From Streptomyces sp. KMM 9044 (GTDB taxonomy: Bacteria; Actinomycetota; Actinomycetes; Streptomycetales; Streptomycetaceae), in contig NZ_CP113910.1 of assembly GCF_024701375.2 (NCBI RefSeq), positions 744,001 to 808,000 of the forward strand: 64,000 bases of DNA, written 5' to 3'. How positions within the stretch are numbered: the first letter of the stretch is position 1; each line of letters opens with the position of its first letter. The notes beneath the pieces are model-generated. The model saw only the letters and a program-made list of their open reading frames with translations. It was not told the origin of the DNA and ran no database searches. Positions 51,812 through 60,438 of the stretch are shown here, one piece after another. The translations under genes and the position numbers were made by a program.

Positions 51812-53856
51812 GCTCCCCCGCGCCCACCCCTCCGGCTGCCTCCTGCCCCCTTGTCGTTCCCGTCGTTCCCGTCGTTCCCGTCGTTCCCGTCGTTCCCGTC
51901 GTTCCCGTCGTTCCCGTCGTTCCCGTCGTTCCCGTCGTTCCCGTCGTTCCCGTCGTTCCCGTCGTTCCCGTCGTTCCCGTCGTCGACGATCTCCGCGTCG
52001 ACGACGCCGTCCCCGCCGTCCTCGCCGCCCTGTTCCCGCGGTGACCCATGCGGGCCTGCCTCGTCCGCGGACGACCGGGCTTCGCTCCCGGCCCCGCTCC
52101 GGGCGTCGGCCTGGGCGTACATCGCCTGGCCCATCCGCTGGCCGACCGCGGCGAGCTTCTCGGCGCCGGCACGCAGGGCGGCCGTGTCGGCGGGCCCGTC
52201 CAGCAGCGGCTTCAGCTCTGCGACGGCGCCCTCCACCTCGGCCCTGGTGTCGGAGGGAATCCGGTCCTCGTTGTCCCGGATGAACTTCTCGGTCTGGTAG
52301 ACGAGTTGCTCGGCCTGGTTGCGGGTCTCGGCGGCCTCGCGGCGCCTGCGGTCCTCGTCGGCGTACTGCTCGGCCTCGCGCATCATGCGGTTGATGTCGT
52401 CCTGGGGCAGTGCCGAGCCGCCGGTGACGGTCATCTTCTGTTCCCGGCCGGTGGCGAGGTCCTTGGCGGAGACGTGCATGATGCCGTTGGTGTCGATGTC
52501 GAAGGCCACCTCGATCTGCGGGACGCCGCGCGGGGCCGGGGGCAGACCGGTCAGGTCGAAGACGCCGAGCTTCTTGTTGTACGCCGCGATCTCGCGTTCG
52601 CCCTGGTAGACCTGGATGCCGACCGAGGGCTGGTTGTCGGTGGCGGTGGTGAAGGTCTCCGAACGCCGGGTCGGGATGGTCGTGTTGCGCTCGATCAGCG
52701 TGGTCATGATGCCGCCCCTGGTCTCGATGCCCAGGGACAGCGGGGTGACGTCGAGAAGCAGCACGTCCTTCACGTCGCCGCGGATGACGCCCGCCTGGAG
52801 TGCCGCGCCGACGGCGACGACCTCGTCCGGGTTGACGCCCTTGTGCGGGTCCTTGCCGGTGAGTTCACGGACCAGCTCGGTGACGGCGGGCATACGGGTG
52901 GAGCCGCCGACGAGGATGACGTGGTCGATCGCGGAGAGCTTCACCCCGGCGTCCTTCACGGCCTGGTGGAAGGGTGTCTTGCAGCGCTCCAGCAGGTCGG
53001 CGGTGAGTTCCTGGAACTGGGCCCGGGTGAGTTTCTCGTCCAGGTGGAGCGGGCCCTCGGCGGTGGCCGTGACGTAGGGCAGGTTGACGGTGGTACCGGA
53101 GGAGGAGGACAGCTCGGTCTTGGCCTTCTCGGCGGCCTCCCGCAGCCGTTGCACGGCCATCCTGTCCCGTGCCAGGTCGATGCCGTGCCGGCTCTTGAAG
53201 CTCTGGGCGAGATGTTCGAGGAGTCGCTGGTCCCAGTCGTCGCCGCCGAGCCGGGTGTCGCCGTTGGTGGCCTTGACCTCGATGACGCCGTCGCCCATCT
53301 CCAGGAGCGACACGTCGAAGGTTCCGCCGCCCAGGTCGAAGACGAGGACGGTCTGCTCGTTCTCCTTGTCCAGACCGTATGCGAGGGCCGCCGCCGTGGG
53401 CTCGTTGATGATCCGCAGGACCTTCAGCCCGGCGATCTCCCCGGCCTCCTTGGTGGCCTGCCGCTGGGTGTCGTCGAAGTACGCCGGTACGGTGATCACG
53501 GCGTCGGTGACCTCCTCGCCGAGGTAGGCCTCGGCGTCCCGCTTCAGTTTCTGCAGCACGCGGGCGGACAGTTCCTGCGCACGGTAGCGGGTGCCGTCCA
53601 CGGAGCCCTGGTCCGGGAAGTGCCACTGTCCGTCGCCCATGTGGCGCTTGACCGAGCGGGCGGTGCGGTCGACGTTCGTCACGGCCTGCCGCTTGGCCAC
53701 CTCGCCGACCAGTACCTCCCCGTTCTTGGCGAAGGCCACGACGGAGGGGGTGGTCCTGGCTCCCTCCGCGTTCGTGACGACCGTGGACTCACCGCCCTCC
53801 AGCACGGCCACCACCGAGTTCGTGGTCCCCAGATCGATTCCGACCGCACGTCCCAT
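51805..53856 (-). CDS. DnaK-type Hsp70 chaperone with a repeat tail
   Basis: The 683-residue protein starts at ATG 53856. Hsp70 signatures are intact: [21 protein letters not shown] and [11 protein letters not shown]. The nucleotide domain spans about 1-370, the substrate domain 380-540 and the lid to about 600. No grpE, dnaJ or hspR lies nearby, so it is an additional DnaK, not the main operon copy. The C-terminus is an Asp/Glu-rich segment followed by 14 copies of Gly-Asn-Asp and a Lys/Gly/Arg end, unlike the usual E-E-V-D-like acidic tail. A HAIR-like site lies upstream. Confidence 0.93.
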   Translation of the reverse strand: MGRAVGIDLGTTNSVVAVLEGGESTVVTNAEGARTTPSVVAFAKNGEVLVGEVAKRQAVTNVDRTARSVKRHMGDGQWHFPDQGSVDGTRYRAQELSARVLQKLKRDAEAYLGEEVTDAVITVPAYFDDTQRQATKEAGEIAGLKVLRIINEPTAAALAYGLDKENEQTVLVFDLGGGTFDVSLLEMGDGVIEVKATNGDTRLGGDDWDQRLLEHLAQSFKSRHGIDLARDRMAVQRLREAAEKAKTELSSSSGTTVNLPYVTATAEGPLHLDEKLTRAQFQELTADLLERCKTPFHQAVKDAGVKLSAIDHVILVGGSTRMPAVTELVRELTGKDPHKGVNPDEVVAVGAALQAGVIRGDVKDVLLLDVTPLSLGIETRGGIMTTLIERNTTIPTRRSETFTTATDNQPSVGIQVYQGEREIAAYNKKLGVFDLTGLPPAPRGVPQIEVAFDIDTNGIMHVSAKDLATGREQKMTVTGGSALPQDDINRMMREAEQYADEDRRRREAAETRNQAEQLVYQTEKFIRDNEDRIPSDTRAEVEGAVAELKPLLDGPADTAALRAGAEKLAAVGQRMGQAMYAQADARSGAGSEARSSADEAGPHGSPREQGGEDGGDGVVDAEIVDDGNDGNDGNDGNDGNDGNDGNDGNDGNDGNDGNDGNDGNDGNDKGAGGSRRGGRGGAQ
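51853..51978. repeat. Fourteen perfect copies of a 9-bp unit in the dnaK-like gene
   Basis: GTCGTTCCC is repeated 14 times without error; on the coding strand it gives Gly-Asn-Asp. The absence of point changes implies recent expansion or active homogenisation. The unit keeps the frame. Confidence 0.97.
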
Positions 53857-53905
53857 CGCTGTCCCCTTCCGCCAGGGCACACCCCTTCGGACTTCCATCA
53901 CAAAA

Positions 53906-53926
53906 CTTGAGCGCGTCGTTGTCAAC
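53906..53926 (-). promoter_or_regulatory. HAIR-like element upstream of the dnaK-like gene
   Basis: CTTGAGC, 7 bases, TGTCAAC resembles the HspR operator CTTGAGT-N7-ACTCAAG (6 of 7 and 4 of 7 matches). It lies 50-70 bp before the start. HspR control of this paralogue is plausible but the right half is weak. Confidence 0.4.
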
Positions 53927-53955
53927 AGTTTGCCGGGACTGTTCGTCAACCACTC

Positions 53956-54684
53956 TCAACCGCTCGCTGCGCGCAGTTCCACGGCGCGGCGGGGGCGGTC
54001 GGTGATCAGTACGTCCACGCGCGGGTCGGTGAGGAAGGCGCGCATCGGGGCAGCGTCGTTGACCGTCCACACCATGGTGAACAGTCCGTTGCGGGCCGCC
54101 TCGCGCAGCGCCCCGCCGCGGGCGAGCCGCTGGTGCGCCGCGATTCCGTGGGCGCCGCAGGCACGGACCCGCCGCATGGGCAGCAGTTCACTCAACCGGG
54201 TGCGCGCCAGCCGGGCCCGCGGGACCCCGGCACCGTCCCGGCCGAGGGAGAGGGCGGTGCGTACGCCGGGGAAGGCCGTGGTGATCGCGGCGACAGAACG
54301 GTCCTCCAGGCTGGTGACGACGAACCCGTCCCGGCCGAGCAGGGCGATCGCTCGGTCGATCAGCTCCCGCTCGTGACCGGTCTCCTTCAGGTCGAGATGC
54401 CCGACGAGCTTCCCGGCGATCAGCTCCATGACGTCGTCCACGACGGGAACGGGGTACCCGGCGCGCGCGCGGAGTTCGGCGTGGGTGAGCGCGGCCAGCG
54501 GCGGGCCGGTGCCTCCCGCACGGGCGTCGTGGTGGACGACGAAGATCCCGTCCGCCGTGCGCCGTACGTCGAACTCGACGTACTCCGCGCCGGACCGCAG
54601 GGCGTCCTCGTAGGCCTCCCGGGTCGCGGGCGCGGCGCGTTCGGAGCCTCCCCGGTGCGCGGAGACGGCGGGCCGTGACGTCAT
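53956..54684 (-). CDS. Glycerophosphodiester phosphodiesterase
   Basis: The 242-residue protein (ATG 54684) has the GDPD pattern S-A-H-R-G-G-S at the start, E-F-D-V-R-R-T-A-D-G with the metal-binding Asp and V-V-H-H-D with the second catalytic His, then H-L-D-L-K and the late T-V-N-D motif. It hydrolyses glycerophosphodiesters to glycerol-3-phosphate and an alcohol. There is no signal peptide, so it is cytoplasmic. It stands between dnaK and the osmC-like gene on the same strand. Confidence 0.9.
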   Translation of the reverse strand: MTSRPAVSAHRGGSERAAPATREAYEDALRSGAEYVEFDVRRTADGIFVVHHDARAGGTGPPLAALTHAELRARAGYPVPVVDDVMELIAGKLVGHLDLKETGHERELIDRAIALLGRDGFVVTSLEDRSVAAITTAFPGVRTALSLGRDGAGVPRARLARTRLSELLPMRRVRACGAHGIAAHQRLARGGALREAARNGLFTMVWTVNDAAPMRAFLTDPRVDVLITDRPRRAVELRAASG

Positions 54685-54801
54685 ACGGAGCGGCTCCCTG
54701 TCTTCGGGATCTTCGAGGACACGGACGCGGCGCAGGCCGCCCCCCTGCGGAGCGGCCTGCGGGTGTCTCCGTACGTCCTGCGTGCAGGGCGAGCGGGTGG
54801 G

Positions 54802-55230
54802 TCAGGAGAGCTTCGCCGTCAGGGTGATCTCGGTCCCCTTCAGCGCCTGGCTGACCGGGCAGTTGACCTTGGCGTCCTCGGCGGCGGCGAGGAAGGCGGT
54901 CTCGTCCAGGCCGGGGACGGTGCCCTCGACGGTGAGGTGGATGCCGGTGATGCCCGTACCGGGTACGAAGGTGACGTCGGCGGAGGTCACCAGGCGGGCC
55001 GGCGGGTTGCCGGCCTTGTCGAGGATGTTGGAGAAGGCCATCGAGTAGCAGCTGGAGTGCGCGGCGGCGATCAGCTCCTCGGGGCTGGTCCTGCCGTTCG
55101 CCTCCTCGGCGCGCGACGCCCACGTGACCGGCTGCTCGTCGATGCTGCCGGAGGAGTCGAAGGTGACGACCCCGTTGCCCTTGATGAGGTTGCCTTCCCA
55201 GACGGTGTGTGCGGAGCGCGTGGCTGCCAT
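54802..55230 (-). CDS. OsmC/Ohr-family peroxidase
   Basis: The 142-residue protein starts at ATG 55230 with AAAGGATGCGTC upstream. The two redox cysteines are in H-S-S-C-Y-S-M-A-F-S and N-C-P-V-S-Q-A-L, the standard spacing for OsmC. The active-site Glu and Arg regions (S-P-E-E-L-I-A-A-A) are present. The enzyme reduces organic hydroperoxides using thiols. Length is normal. Confidence 0.93.
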   Translation of the reverse strand: MAATRSAHTVWEGNLIKGNGVVTFDSSGSIDEQPVTWASRAEEANGRTSPEELIAAAHSSCYSMAFSNILDKAGNPPARLVTSADVTFVPGTGITGIHLTVEGTVPGLDETAFLAAAEDAKVNCPVSQALKGTEITLTAKLS

Positions 55231-55410
55231 GACGCATCCTTTCGAAGAAGTCCGGCCGTGTGTCCGGCCGGGGCGGAAAGCGGTCGGGAGACTCCCGGGC
55301 CACCGGGTTCCCGGCCCCATCCGATCACACTACGGCTCGACGCGGCCGCAGGACCGGCGCCCCCGCGGCTGGGGGCGGGTGGCGCGCCGCCGGGCAGCCG
55401 TGCGGGCCGG

Positions 55411-55983
55411 TCACACGCGTTCCCCCGGGCTCTCCGACACCGACCGCGCCGTACGGAGACGACGCATCGAGCGGCGGCGTCTCCAGACGACCCACCAGAG
55501 GAATCCGAGCGTGCCGACCGCGAAGACCGCAGAGGGGACCACGGAGCCGCTGACGGCGCCGAGGACGAGCAGGCCGGCGGCGACGAGCCCCCTCAGGGCG
55601 AGCCAGTAGGGAAACCACCGGCCCGCGCGCTGTATGCGGTCGAGCTGGTCGTCGGCCAGCCGCCGCATGGCCGCCCGTTCCTCCGGGTCCGGCGGCACCT
55701 CGCCACGCCGTATCCCGCGGTTGAGGTCGGCGACCGCTCCCGGACCGACGCCCGCCGCCCGCCGCCCGTACGGAACGGCGGGCGGCGGGCGGCGGGCGGC
55801 GGGCGGCGGGCGGCGGGCGGCCAGGATCGCCACGGCCGCACCGGTGTAGAGCGTGGCCTGCACGATCCAGACCACGGGATGCTCGTCCCTGCGGAACGGG
55901 GCGGTGCCCCCCACACCCGGCGTGAGGATCAGCATCGCCCGGGCGGCGAGACTTCGGCCGAGCAAACGCTTGACGGCGGACAC
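55411..55983 (-). CDS. Putative membrane protein of unknown function
   Basis: The 190-residue protein starts at GTG 55983. It has a first helix (V-V-W-I-V-Q-A-T-L-Y-T-G-A-A-V-A-I-L) and two more near the C-terminus (W-L-A-L-R-G-L-V-A-A-G-L-L-V-L, S-A-V-F-A-V-G-T-L-G-F-L-W-W). Between them are a repeat-encoded R-R-P-P-P-A-A stretch and a charged helix (P-E-E-R-A-A-M-R-R-L-A-D-D-Q). I do not recognise the family. The 7-bp repeats inside the gene would shift the frame if one copy were gained or lost. Confidence 0.65.
   Translation of the reverse strand: MSAVKRLLGRSLAARAMLILTPGVGGTAPFRRDEHPVVWIVQATLYTGAAVAILAARRPPPAARRPPPAVPYGRRAAGVGPGAVADLNRGIRRGEVPPDPEERAAMRRLADDQLDRIQRAGRWFPYWLALRGLVAAGLLVLGAVSGSVVPSAVFAVGTLGFLWWVVWRRRRSMRRLRTARSVSESPGERV
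55779..55820. repeat. Six copies of a 7-bp unit inside a membrane-protein gene
   Basis: CGGGCGG is repeated six times perfectly and is preceded by a partly complementary GC tract (about 55749-55768), so it can fold. Since 7 is not a multiple of 3, slippage by one unit would break the reading frame. Confidence 0.9.
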
Positions 55984-56082
55984 GCACCACCTCCTCGGAC
56001 GGCCGGGACCACCACGGTCCGTCCCACATACCCCGCGTACGGCGGCCATGAGCGATCTGCCCCGGCGGCCGCCGCCCGTCCC

Positions 56083-56260
56083 AGGTCCTGTCTGGGGTCT
56101 CCCGTCGTCGCCCGAAGGGCGGCCTTGCGGCGTCTGGTGCGGTGCATCGGTGTGCGGCCGGGTACGCCCTCGTACCGCGGACGTACCCGGGTGATCCGGC
56201 CGTGCGGCGAGGTGCCGTGCCGGACGCCGCACGGCAGACGGGAAACTCCAGACAGGGCCT
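56083..56260. mobile_element. 178-bp MITE-like element at a stop codon
   Basis: The ends AGGTCCTGTCTGGGGTCTCCCGTC (56083-56106, 24 bp) and 56237-56260 are complementary at 21 of 24 positions. The interior has no gene. The right end runs to the stop codon of the phosphodiesterase gene (TAG, 56259-56261), so the insertion seems to have replaced or created that gene's end. The flanks CCAG and CTAG resemble a degraded 4-bp duplication. The parent family is uncertain, perhaps IS5-like. Confidence 0.6.
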
Positions 56261-58334
56261 AGGCCGCCTGTTCCCGGTCCTGATCCGTCTTCAGCCCGGA
56301 GTCGTCCGACTCCTTCAGCCAGCGGCGCAGTACGTGGTGAACCTGCTCGGCGCCGGCGAGTTCCTCCCCGTCGGTGACCGGCGCGGACAGGACGACCGGA
56401 AAGAGCAGGAAGGGACGGGACTGGTCACCGCCGAGGCCTCCGTGGGAGCCGATCTGTTCCTCGAAGGCGAGCACCTCGCCGTCGGCGGGGTCGTGGGAGG
56501 AGTTGACCATGATGTCGGCGGTGTGCGGGAAGGAGTGGGTGCGGCGTACGGCGTCGGCGGCGCCCGGCCCGAACACGGCGAGCGGCCCGGGATCGTCGTC
56601 GAGTTCGTCCAGGGGGATCTCCGCGCCGTGTGCACCGAGCACGACGCCGTCGTGCCGCTGACTGCGGACCAGCAGGAAGCCGACGCCGGGATGGTGGGCG
56701 AGGGTCGGCAGCAGGGCGGGGTGGCGTGCGTCGATCTCCTCCTTGGTCATCCGGTGCGGCACGTCCGGGAAGGAGACCAGGCCGAGGTTGCCGGAGGCCA
56801 GGACGATGGGCTCGGAGCCGCGCGAGGGGCGGTACTGCTCGGTGCCCTCCTCGACCGGGCGGCGCAGCGCCGCCCGGACCGCCGCGCGGGCCTCGGCGCC
56901 GCTGCGGGTGCGCCGGGCGCGGCGCGGCACGGGCAGTCCGCAGCCGGCCCGCACCAGGTCGCCGAGGGTGAGGCCGTAGCGGGAGCGGAATGTCTCGCCG
57001 GGGCTCTGGCCGTGGTCGGAGAGGACCACGATCCGGTAGGGGCGGGGAGCGTGTTCGGCGACGTGCTCGATCAGGGCGAGGGAGCGGTCGAGGCGTTGCA
57101 GGACCTTCTCCGTGTCCCGGCCCGCGGGTCCGGAGTGGTGGGCCACCTCGTCGTAGGCGACCAGGTCCGCGTAGACGGAGGTACGGCCGGCGAGCAGGTC
57201 GCCCATGACGGCGGAGACGACCACGTCCCGTTCGACGACGGTCGCGAAGGCCCGTATGAAGGGGTAGAGCCCGCCGCGGGAGACACGCGGGAGCTGTTTG
57301 GTCCACCGGGCGCGGGTGGACTGGCCGATCTCGCGGATCACCTCGGCGGCGAAGGACAGGGCGGTGCGCACGGCGTTGGCCGGGTCGGAGAAGTAGGCGA
57401 AGTAGCCGGAGCGGGAGCGGTTCTCGCGGCTGCGGCGGCGGGTGGCGATGGACAGCACCAGGGCCTGTTCGTCGGCGCCGCCGCTGAACAGGTTGCCGCG
57501 GCTGGCGCCGTCGTCGGCGAGCAGTCCGGGGTGCCCGGCGTACCGGACGGCGCGCTGCTGGAGCTCCACCGCGCTGGTGGGGCGGTTGCAGACCACCACC
57601 TCCCGGCGATCCTTCTCGTACCAGCGGAAGGCGGGGACGTCGTGGTTGTTGCCGTGCAGGATGCCGAGCTGGCTGGCGCCGGTCTGGCTGGACCAGTCGG
57701 TGCGCCAGGGAATGAGCCGGTGGGAGTGGGGAAGGCCGGCGTCGCCGGTGCCGAGCCAGCGGGCGACGGTCGGCATCAGACCGTCGCCGACGGCGCGCAG
57801 CAGGACGTCGTGGCCGACGCCGTCCAGTTGCAGGAAGACGGTGCCGGGGGTGGCCGGGACGGGCGGTGTGGTGCGCCGGCGGCGGTCGGCGAGGCGGTAG
57901 AGGCGGCGGCGGTAGGCGTCGTCGTCGCGCACGGCGAGGGCGGCTCCGGTGGCGGAGGCCACGGCGGACATCACGGCGGCGACCACGACCGCGGTCTCCC
58001 AGGCGGCCGTGCCGCGTTCGACGGGGTTGAGCCGCAGCGCCACCAGCAGGAACACGCCGTTGAGGAAGAACACCAGCAGGCCGAGGACGAGCGCCGGTAC
58101 GAGCAGCAGCAGGCGCACCAGCAGCGGCCACACCAGTGCCGACAGCAGGCCGAAGGCGCCGGCGCCGAGCGCCGCGGTGACCGCGATGTCGGTGGCGCTG
58201 TCACCGTCGGCGGAGCGCAGCCGGAAATCGGGGAGGATGCCGGCGAGCACCAGCATGGTGAGGGTGGCGACCGCCCACACCGTGACGCTCCGCCCGATCT
58301 GACTGGCGATCCGCCGCCACCGCACGCCACTCAC
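56259..58334 (-). CDS. Holin-like membrane domain fused to a phosphodiesterase domain
   Basis: The 691-residue protein (ATG 58334) begins with a four-helix phage-holin-family-4-like domain (about 15-135; W-A-V-A-T-L-T-M-L-V-L-A, L-L-L-L-V-P-A-L-V-L-G-L-L-V-F-F). The alkaline-phosphatase-superfamily domain (about 165-670) has F-L-Q-L-D-G-V-G-H-D, a nucleophile region S-S-Q-T-G-A-S-Q-L-G-I-L-H-G, V-A-Y-D-E-V-A-H-H-S-G and V-L-S-D-H-G-Q-S as metal sites. It would hydrolyse a phosphoester at the membrane. The stop lies at the edge of the MITE-like element, so the native C-terminus may differ slightly. Confidence 0.85.
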   Translation of the reverse strand: MSGVRWRRIASQIGRSVTVWAVATLTMLVLAGILPDFRLRSADGDSATDIAVTAALGAGAFGLLSALVWPLLVRLLLLVPALVLGLLVFFLNGVFLLVALRLNPVERGTAAWETAVVVAAVMSAVASATGAALAVRDDDAYRRRLYRLADRRRRTTPPVPATPGTVFLQLDGVGHDVLLRAVGDGLMPTVARWLGTGDAGLPHSHRLIPWRTDWSSQTGASQLGILHGNNHDVPAFRWYEKDRREVVVCNRPTSAVELQQRAVRYAGHPGLLADDGASRGNLFSGGADEQALVLSIATRRRSRENRSRSGYFAYFSDPANAVRTALSFAAEVIREIGQSTRARWTKQLPRVSRGGLYPFIRAFATVVERDVVVSAVMGDLLAGRTSVYADLVAYDEVAHHSGPAGRDTEKVLQRLDRSLALIEHVAEHAPRPYRIVVLSDHGQSPGETFRSRYGLTLGDLVRAGCGLPVPRRARRTRSGAEARAAVRAALRRPVEEGTEQYRPSRGSEPIVLASGNLGLVSFPDVPHRMTKEEIDARHPALLPTLAHHPGVGFLLVRSQRHDGVVLGAHGAEIPLDELDDDPGPLAVFGPGAADAVRRTHSFPHTADIMVNSSHDPADGEVLAFEEQIGSHGGLGGDQSRPFLLFPVVLSAPVTDGEELAGAEQVHHVLRRWLKESDDSGLKTDQDREQAA

Positions 58335-58484
58335 GCCCAGTCCACCTCACGTCCCGGCCCGTTTGCCGCCAGGGCGGCCTGCGAACCGGCCCCCGCCCGT
58401 ACTCATACCCTGTCACAACGCCCGGACGTGCCGTTTCGTCCCCCAGAACCCGTGGGCGGCGCCCCGGAGCCGGGCGGGCAGGAC

Positions 58485-58886
58485 TCAACGGCCGTCGTAG
58501 CCCGCGGTCGGCATGGACAGGCGACGGTGCACCCGGGCCTTCATCGCGGCGTCGTACAGCGGTTCGGCGCGACCGACGGTCTCCACGCGCACCCCGCGCC
58601 GCGCGCACTCGGCGGTGAACTCCTCGGCGCAGGACAGGGCGCTCTCCAGCACCCGGCGGCTGGGTGCCACGAACAGGTCGGATCCGGGCCGTACGCCGTC
58701 CCACAGCACGCAGTGGTCGGGACGCAGGCCGCGCACCAGCAGCTCCTGGGTCACCACGTACCCGCGCTCGTCGGCCCAGCGGGCGCACATGGCGTGCTGG
58801 CTGCGGGAGTCCACGAGGAAGGGATCGGCGTCCAGTTCCTCCAGCGGCGTCAGACTCGCGATCACGACCACCCGCACCGGCCCCAT
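58485..58886 (-). CDS. Small protein resembling the front of a serine recombinase
   Basis: The 133-residue protein (ATG 58886) begins V-V-V-I-A-S-L-T-P, then S-R-S-Q-H-A-M-C-A-R-W-A-D-E-R-G-Y-V-V. This order (beta strand with Ser, then a helix ending in a D-E-R-G-Y-V-V-like strand) recalls the resolvase N-terminal fold, in which the Ser would be the nucleophile. No DNA-binding domain follows. It may be a domesticated, non-recombining relative. Similar proteins are annotated as hypothetical in Streptomyces. Confidence in function is low; confidence that it is a gene is good. Confidence 0.65.
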   Translation of the reverse strand: MGPVRVVVIASLTPLEELDADPFLVDSRSQHAMCARWADERGYVVTQELLVRGLRPDHCVLWDGVRPGSDLFVAPSRRVLESALSCAEEFTAECARRGVRVETVGRAEPLYDAAMKARVHRRLSMPTAGYDGR

Positions 58887-58968
58887 GGCGCCCCCCTCAC
58901 CTCCGGACTTCGCCGCCGACCCTACTCCTGCGCGTAGGCTTCGGGGAGTCGCAAAAGGAGGCGAAGCG

Positions 58969-59742
58969 GTGCCGGTGGAGATCACCTGGTGGGGGCACGC
59001 CACCTGCACGGTCGAGGATGCGCACACGCGCGTGATCACCGATCCTCTGTTCGCCCGCCGGTTCGCGCATCTGCGGCGTCGGCGCGGCGCGTTGCCGCCG
59101 CCGGATGCCCGGCACGCGGACCTCGCACTGGTCTCCCACCTGCATGCCGACCATCTGCACGTGCCGTCGCTGGCCCTGCTCGCCCCTGGCACGCACCTGC
59201 TCGTGCCCCGGGGCGCACGCCGTGCGGTGCCGGCGCTGCGCCGGCTCACGCATCTCAGGGTGAGCGAGGTGGCGCCCGGCGATGTCCTGACGGCGGGCGA
59301 CCTGGTCGTACGGGCGGTGCCCGCCCGGCACGACGGTCGGCGGCTGCCGCTCGGGCGGCACCGCTCCCCCGCCCTGGGCTACGTCATGGAGGGCGAGGCG
59401 CGGACATACTTCGCCGGTGACACCGGGCTGTTCGACACGATGGCCGAGGAGGTCGGCCCGGTCGACGTGGCGCTGCTGCCGGTGGGCGGCTGGGGTCCGT
59501 ACCTCGGCGAGGGGCATCTGGACGCGGCGCGCGCCGCCGAGGCGCTGGTCCTGCTGGGGGCGCGCAGCGCGGTGCCGGTGCACTACGGCACGTACTGGCC
59601 GATCGGCATGGACGCCGTGCGTCCGCACGAATTCCACTCGCCTGGCGACGAGTTCGTGCGGCGGGCGGCCGAGCAGGCGCCCGGGGTGCCGGTGCACCGG
59701 CTGGGGCACGGGGAGAGCGTGCGCCTGAGGGTTCCACGGTGA
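58969..59742 (+). CDS. MBL-fold metal-dependent hydrolase
   Basis: The 257-residue protein starts at GTG 58969 behind AAAGGAGG. The metallo-beta-lactamase pattern is present: W-W-G-H-A-T-C, V-S-H-L-H-A-D-H-L-H (H-x-H-x-D-H), F-A-G-D-T-G-L and V-P-V-H-Y-G-T-Y-W. It is of the UlaG-like type acting on phosphoesters or lactones; the substrate is unknown. Its stop overlaps the start of the DedA gene (GTGA), so the two are coupled. Confidence 0.88.
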   Translation: MPVEITWWGHATCTVEDAHTRVITDPLFARRFAHLRRRRGALPPPDARHADLALVSHLHADHLHVPSLALLAPGTHLLVPRGARRAVPALRRLTHLRVSEVAPGDVLTAGDLVVRAVPARHDGRRLPLGRHRSPALGYVMEGEARTYFAGDTGLFDTMAEEVGPVDVALLPVGGWGPYLGEGHLDAARAAEALVLLGARSAVPVHYGTYWPIGMDAVRPHEFHSPGDEFVRRAAEQAPGVPVHRLGHGESVRLRVPR

Positions 59743-60383
59743 TCCTGCCTGCCGCCCTGACGCAGGTGGCCGTACCGGCGACGGCGGCTCCGGACACCGC
59801 CCAGCAGGCGATCGGGTATCCCTCGCTGTTCCTGCTGGTGCTGATCGGGGCGCTGGTGCCGGTGGTGCCGACCGGAGCACTGGTCAGTTCGGCGGCGGTG
59901 GTCGCCTTCCACCGGGCGGCACCGATCTCGATGGTGCTGGTGTTCGCGACGGCGTCGCTGGCCGCGTTCCTCGGGGACATCGCGCTCTACTGGCTGGGGC
60001 GGCGCGGGATGCGGTCGCGGAACGGCTCGCGCTGGCTGAAGGCGATCCGTGCGCGGGCGCCGGAGGACCGGCTGAATCAGGCGCGGGAGAAACTCGCCGA
60101 CCACGGCGTCTCGGTGCTGGTGCTGTCCCGGCTGGTGCCGGCAGGGCGTCTTCCGGTGATGCTGGCCTGCCTGATCGCCGAGTGGCCGATCCGCCGCTTC
60201 GTCCGCGGCAACCTGCCGGCCTGTCTGGCCTGGGCGGCGACGTACCAGCTGATCGGCGTCCTCGGCGGTTCGCTGTTCGACGAGCCCTGGCAGGGCGTGC
60301 TCACGGCGATCGTGCTGACCGTCCTGATCAGCGCGGCTCCGGGCGTGTGGCGTTACCTGCGGGGGCGGGCGGCGGCGCGATGA
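59739..60383 (+). CDS. DedA-family (SNARE-associated) membrane protein
   Basis: The 214-residue membrane protein has E/D-poor early helices (L-F-L-L-V-L-I-G-A-L-V-P-V-V-P-T-G), then G-D-I-A-L-Y-W-L-G-R-R and V-L-S-R-L-V-P-A-G-R-L-P, the core motifs of DedA proteins. These are involved in lipid carrier recycling and membrane homeostasis. It overlaps the hydrolase gene upstream, which may supply or process its lipid or metabolite partner (inference). Confidence 0.87.
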   Translation: MILPAALTQVAVPATAAPDTAQQAIGYPSLFLLVLIGALVPVVPTGALVSSAAVVAFHRAAPISMVLVFATASLAAFLGDIALYWLGRRGMRSRNGSRWLKAIRARAPEDRLNQAREKLADHGVSVLVLSRLVPAGRLPVMLACLIAEWPIRRFVRGNLPACLAWAATYQLIGVLGGSLFDEPWQGVLTAIVLTVLISAAPGVWRYLRGRAAAR

Positions 60384-60438
60384 TCAGCCGCGGCACGCCC
60401 CGCGGACGGCGGGCGGGCGGGGCGCTGAGCGGCTCTGG

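Noticed and set aside
54763..56262. 499-codon plus-strand frame
   Set aside because: It is antisense to the OsmC-like and membrane-protein genes and spans their intergenic gaps without motifs.
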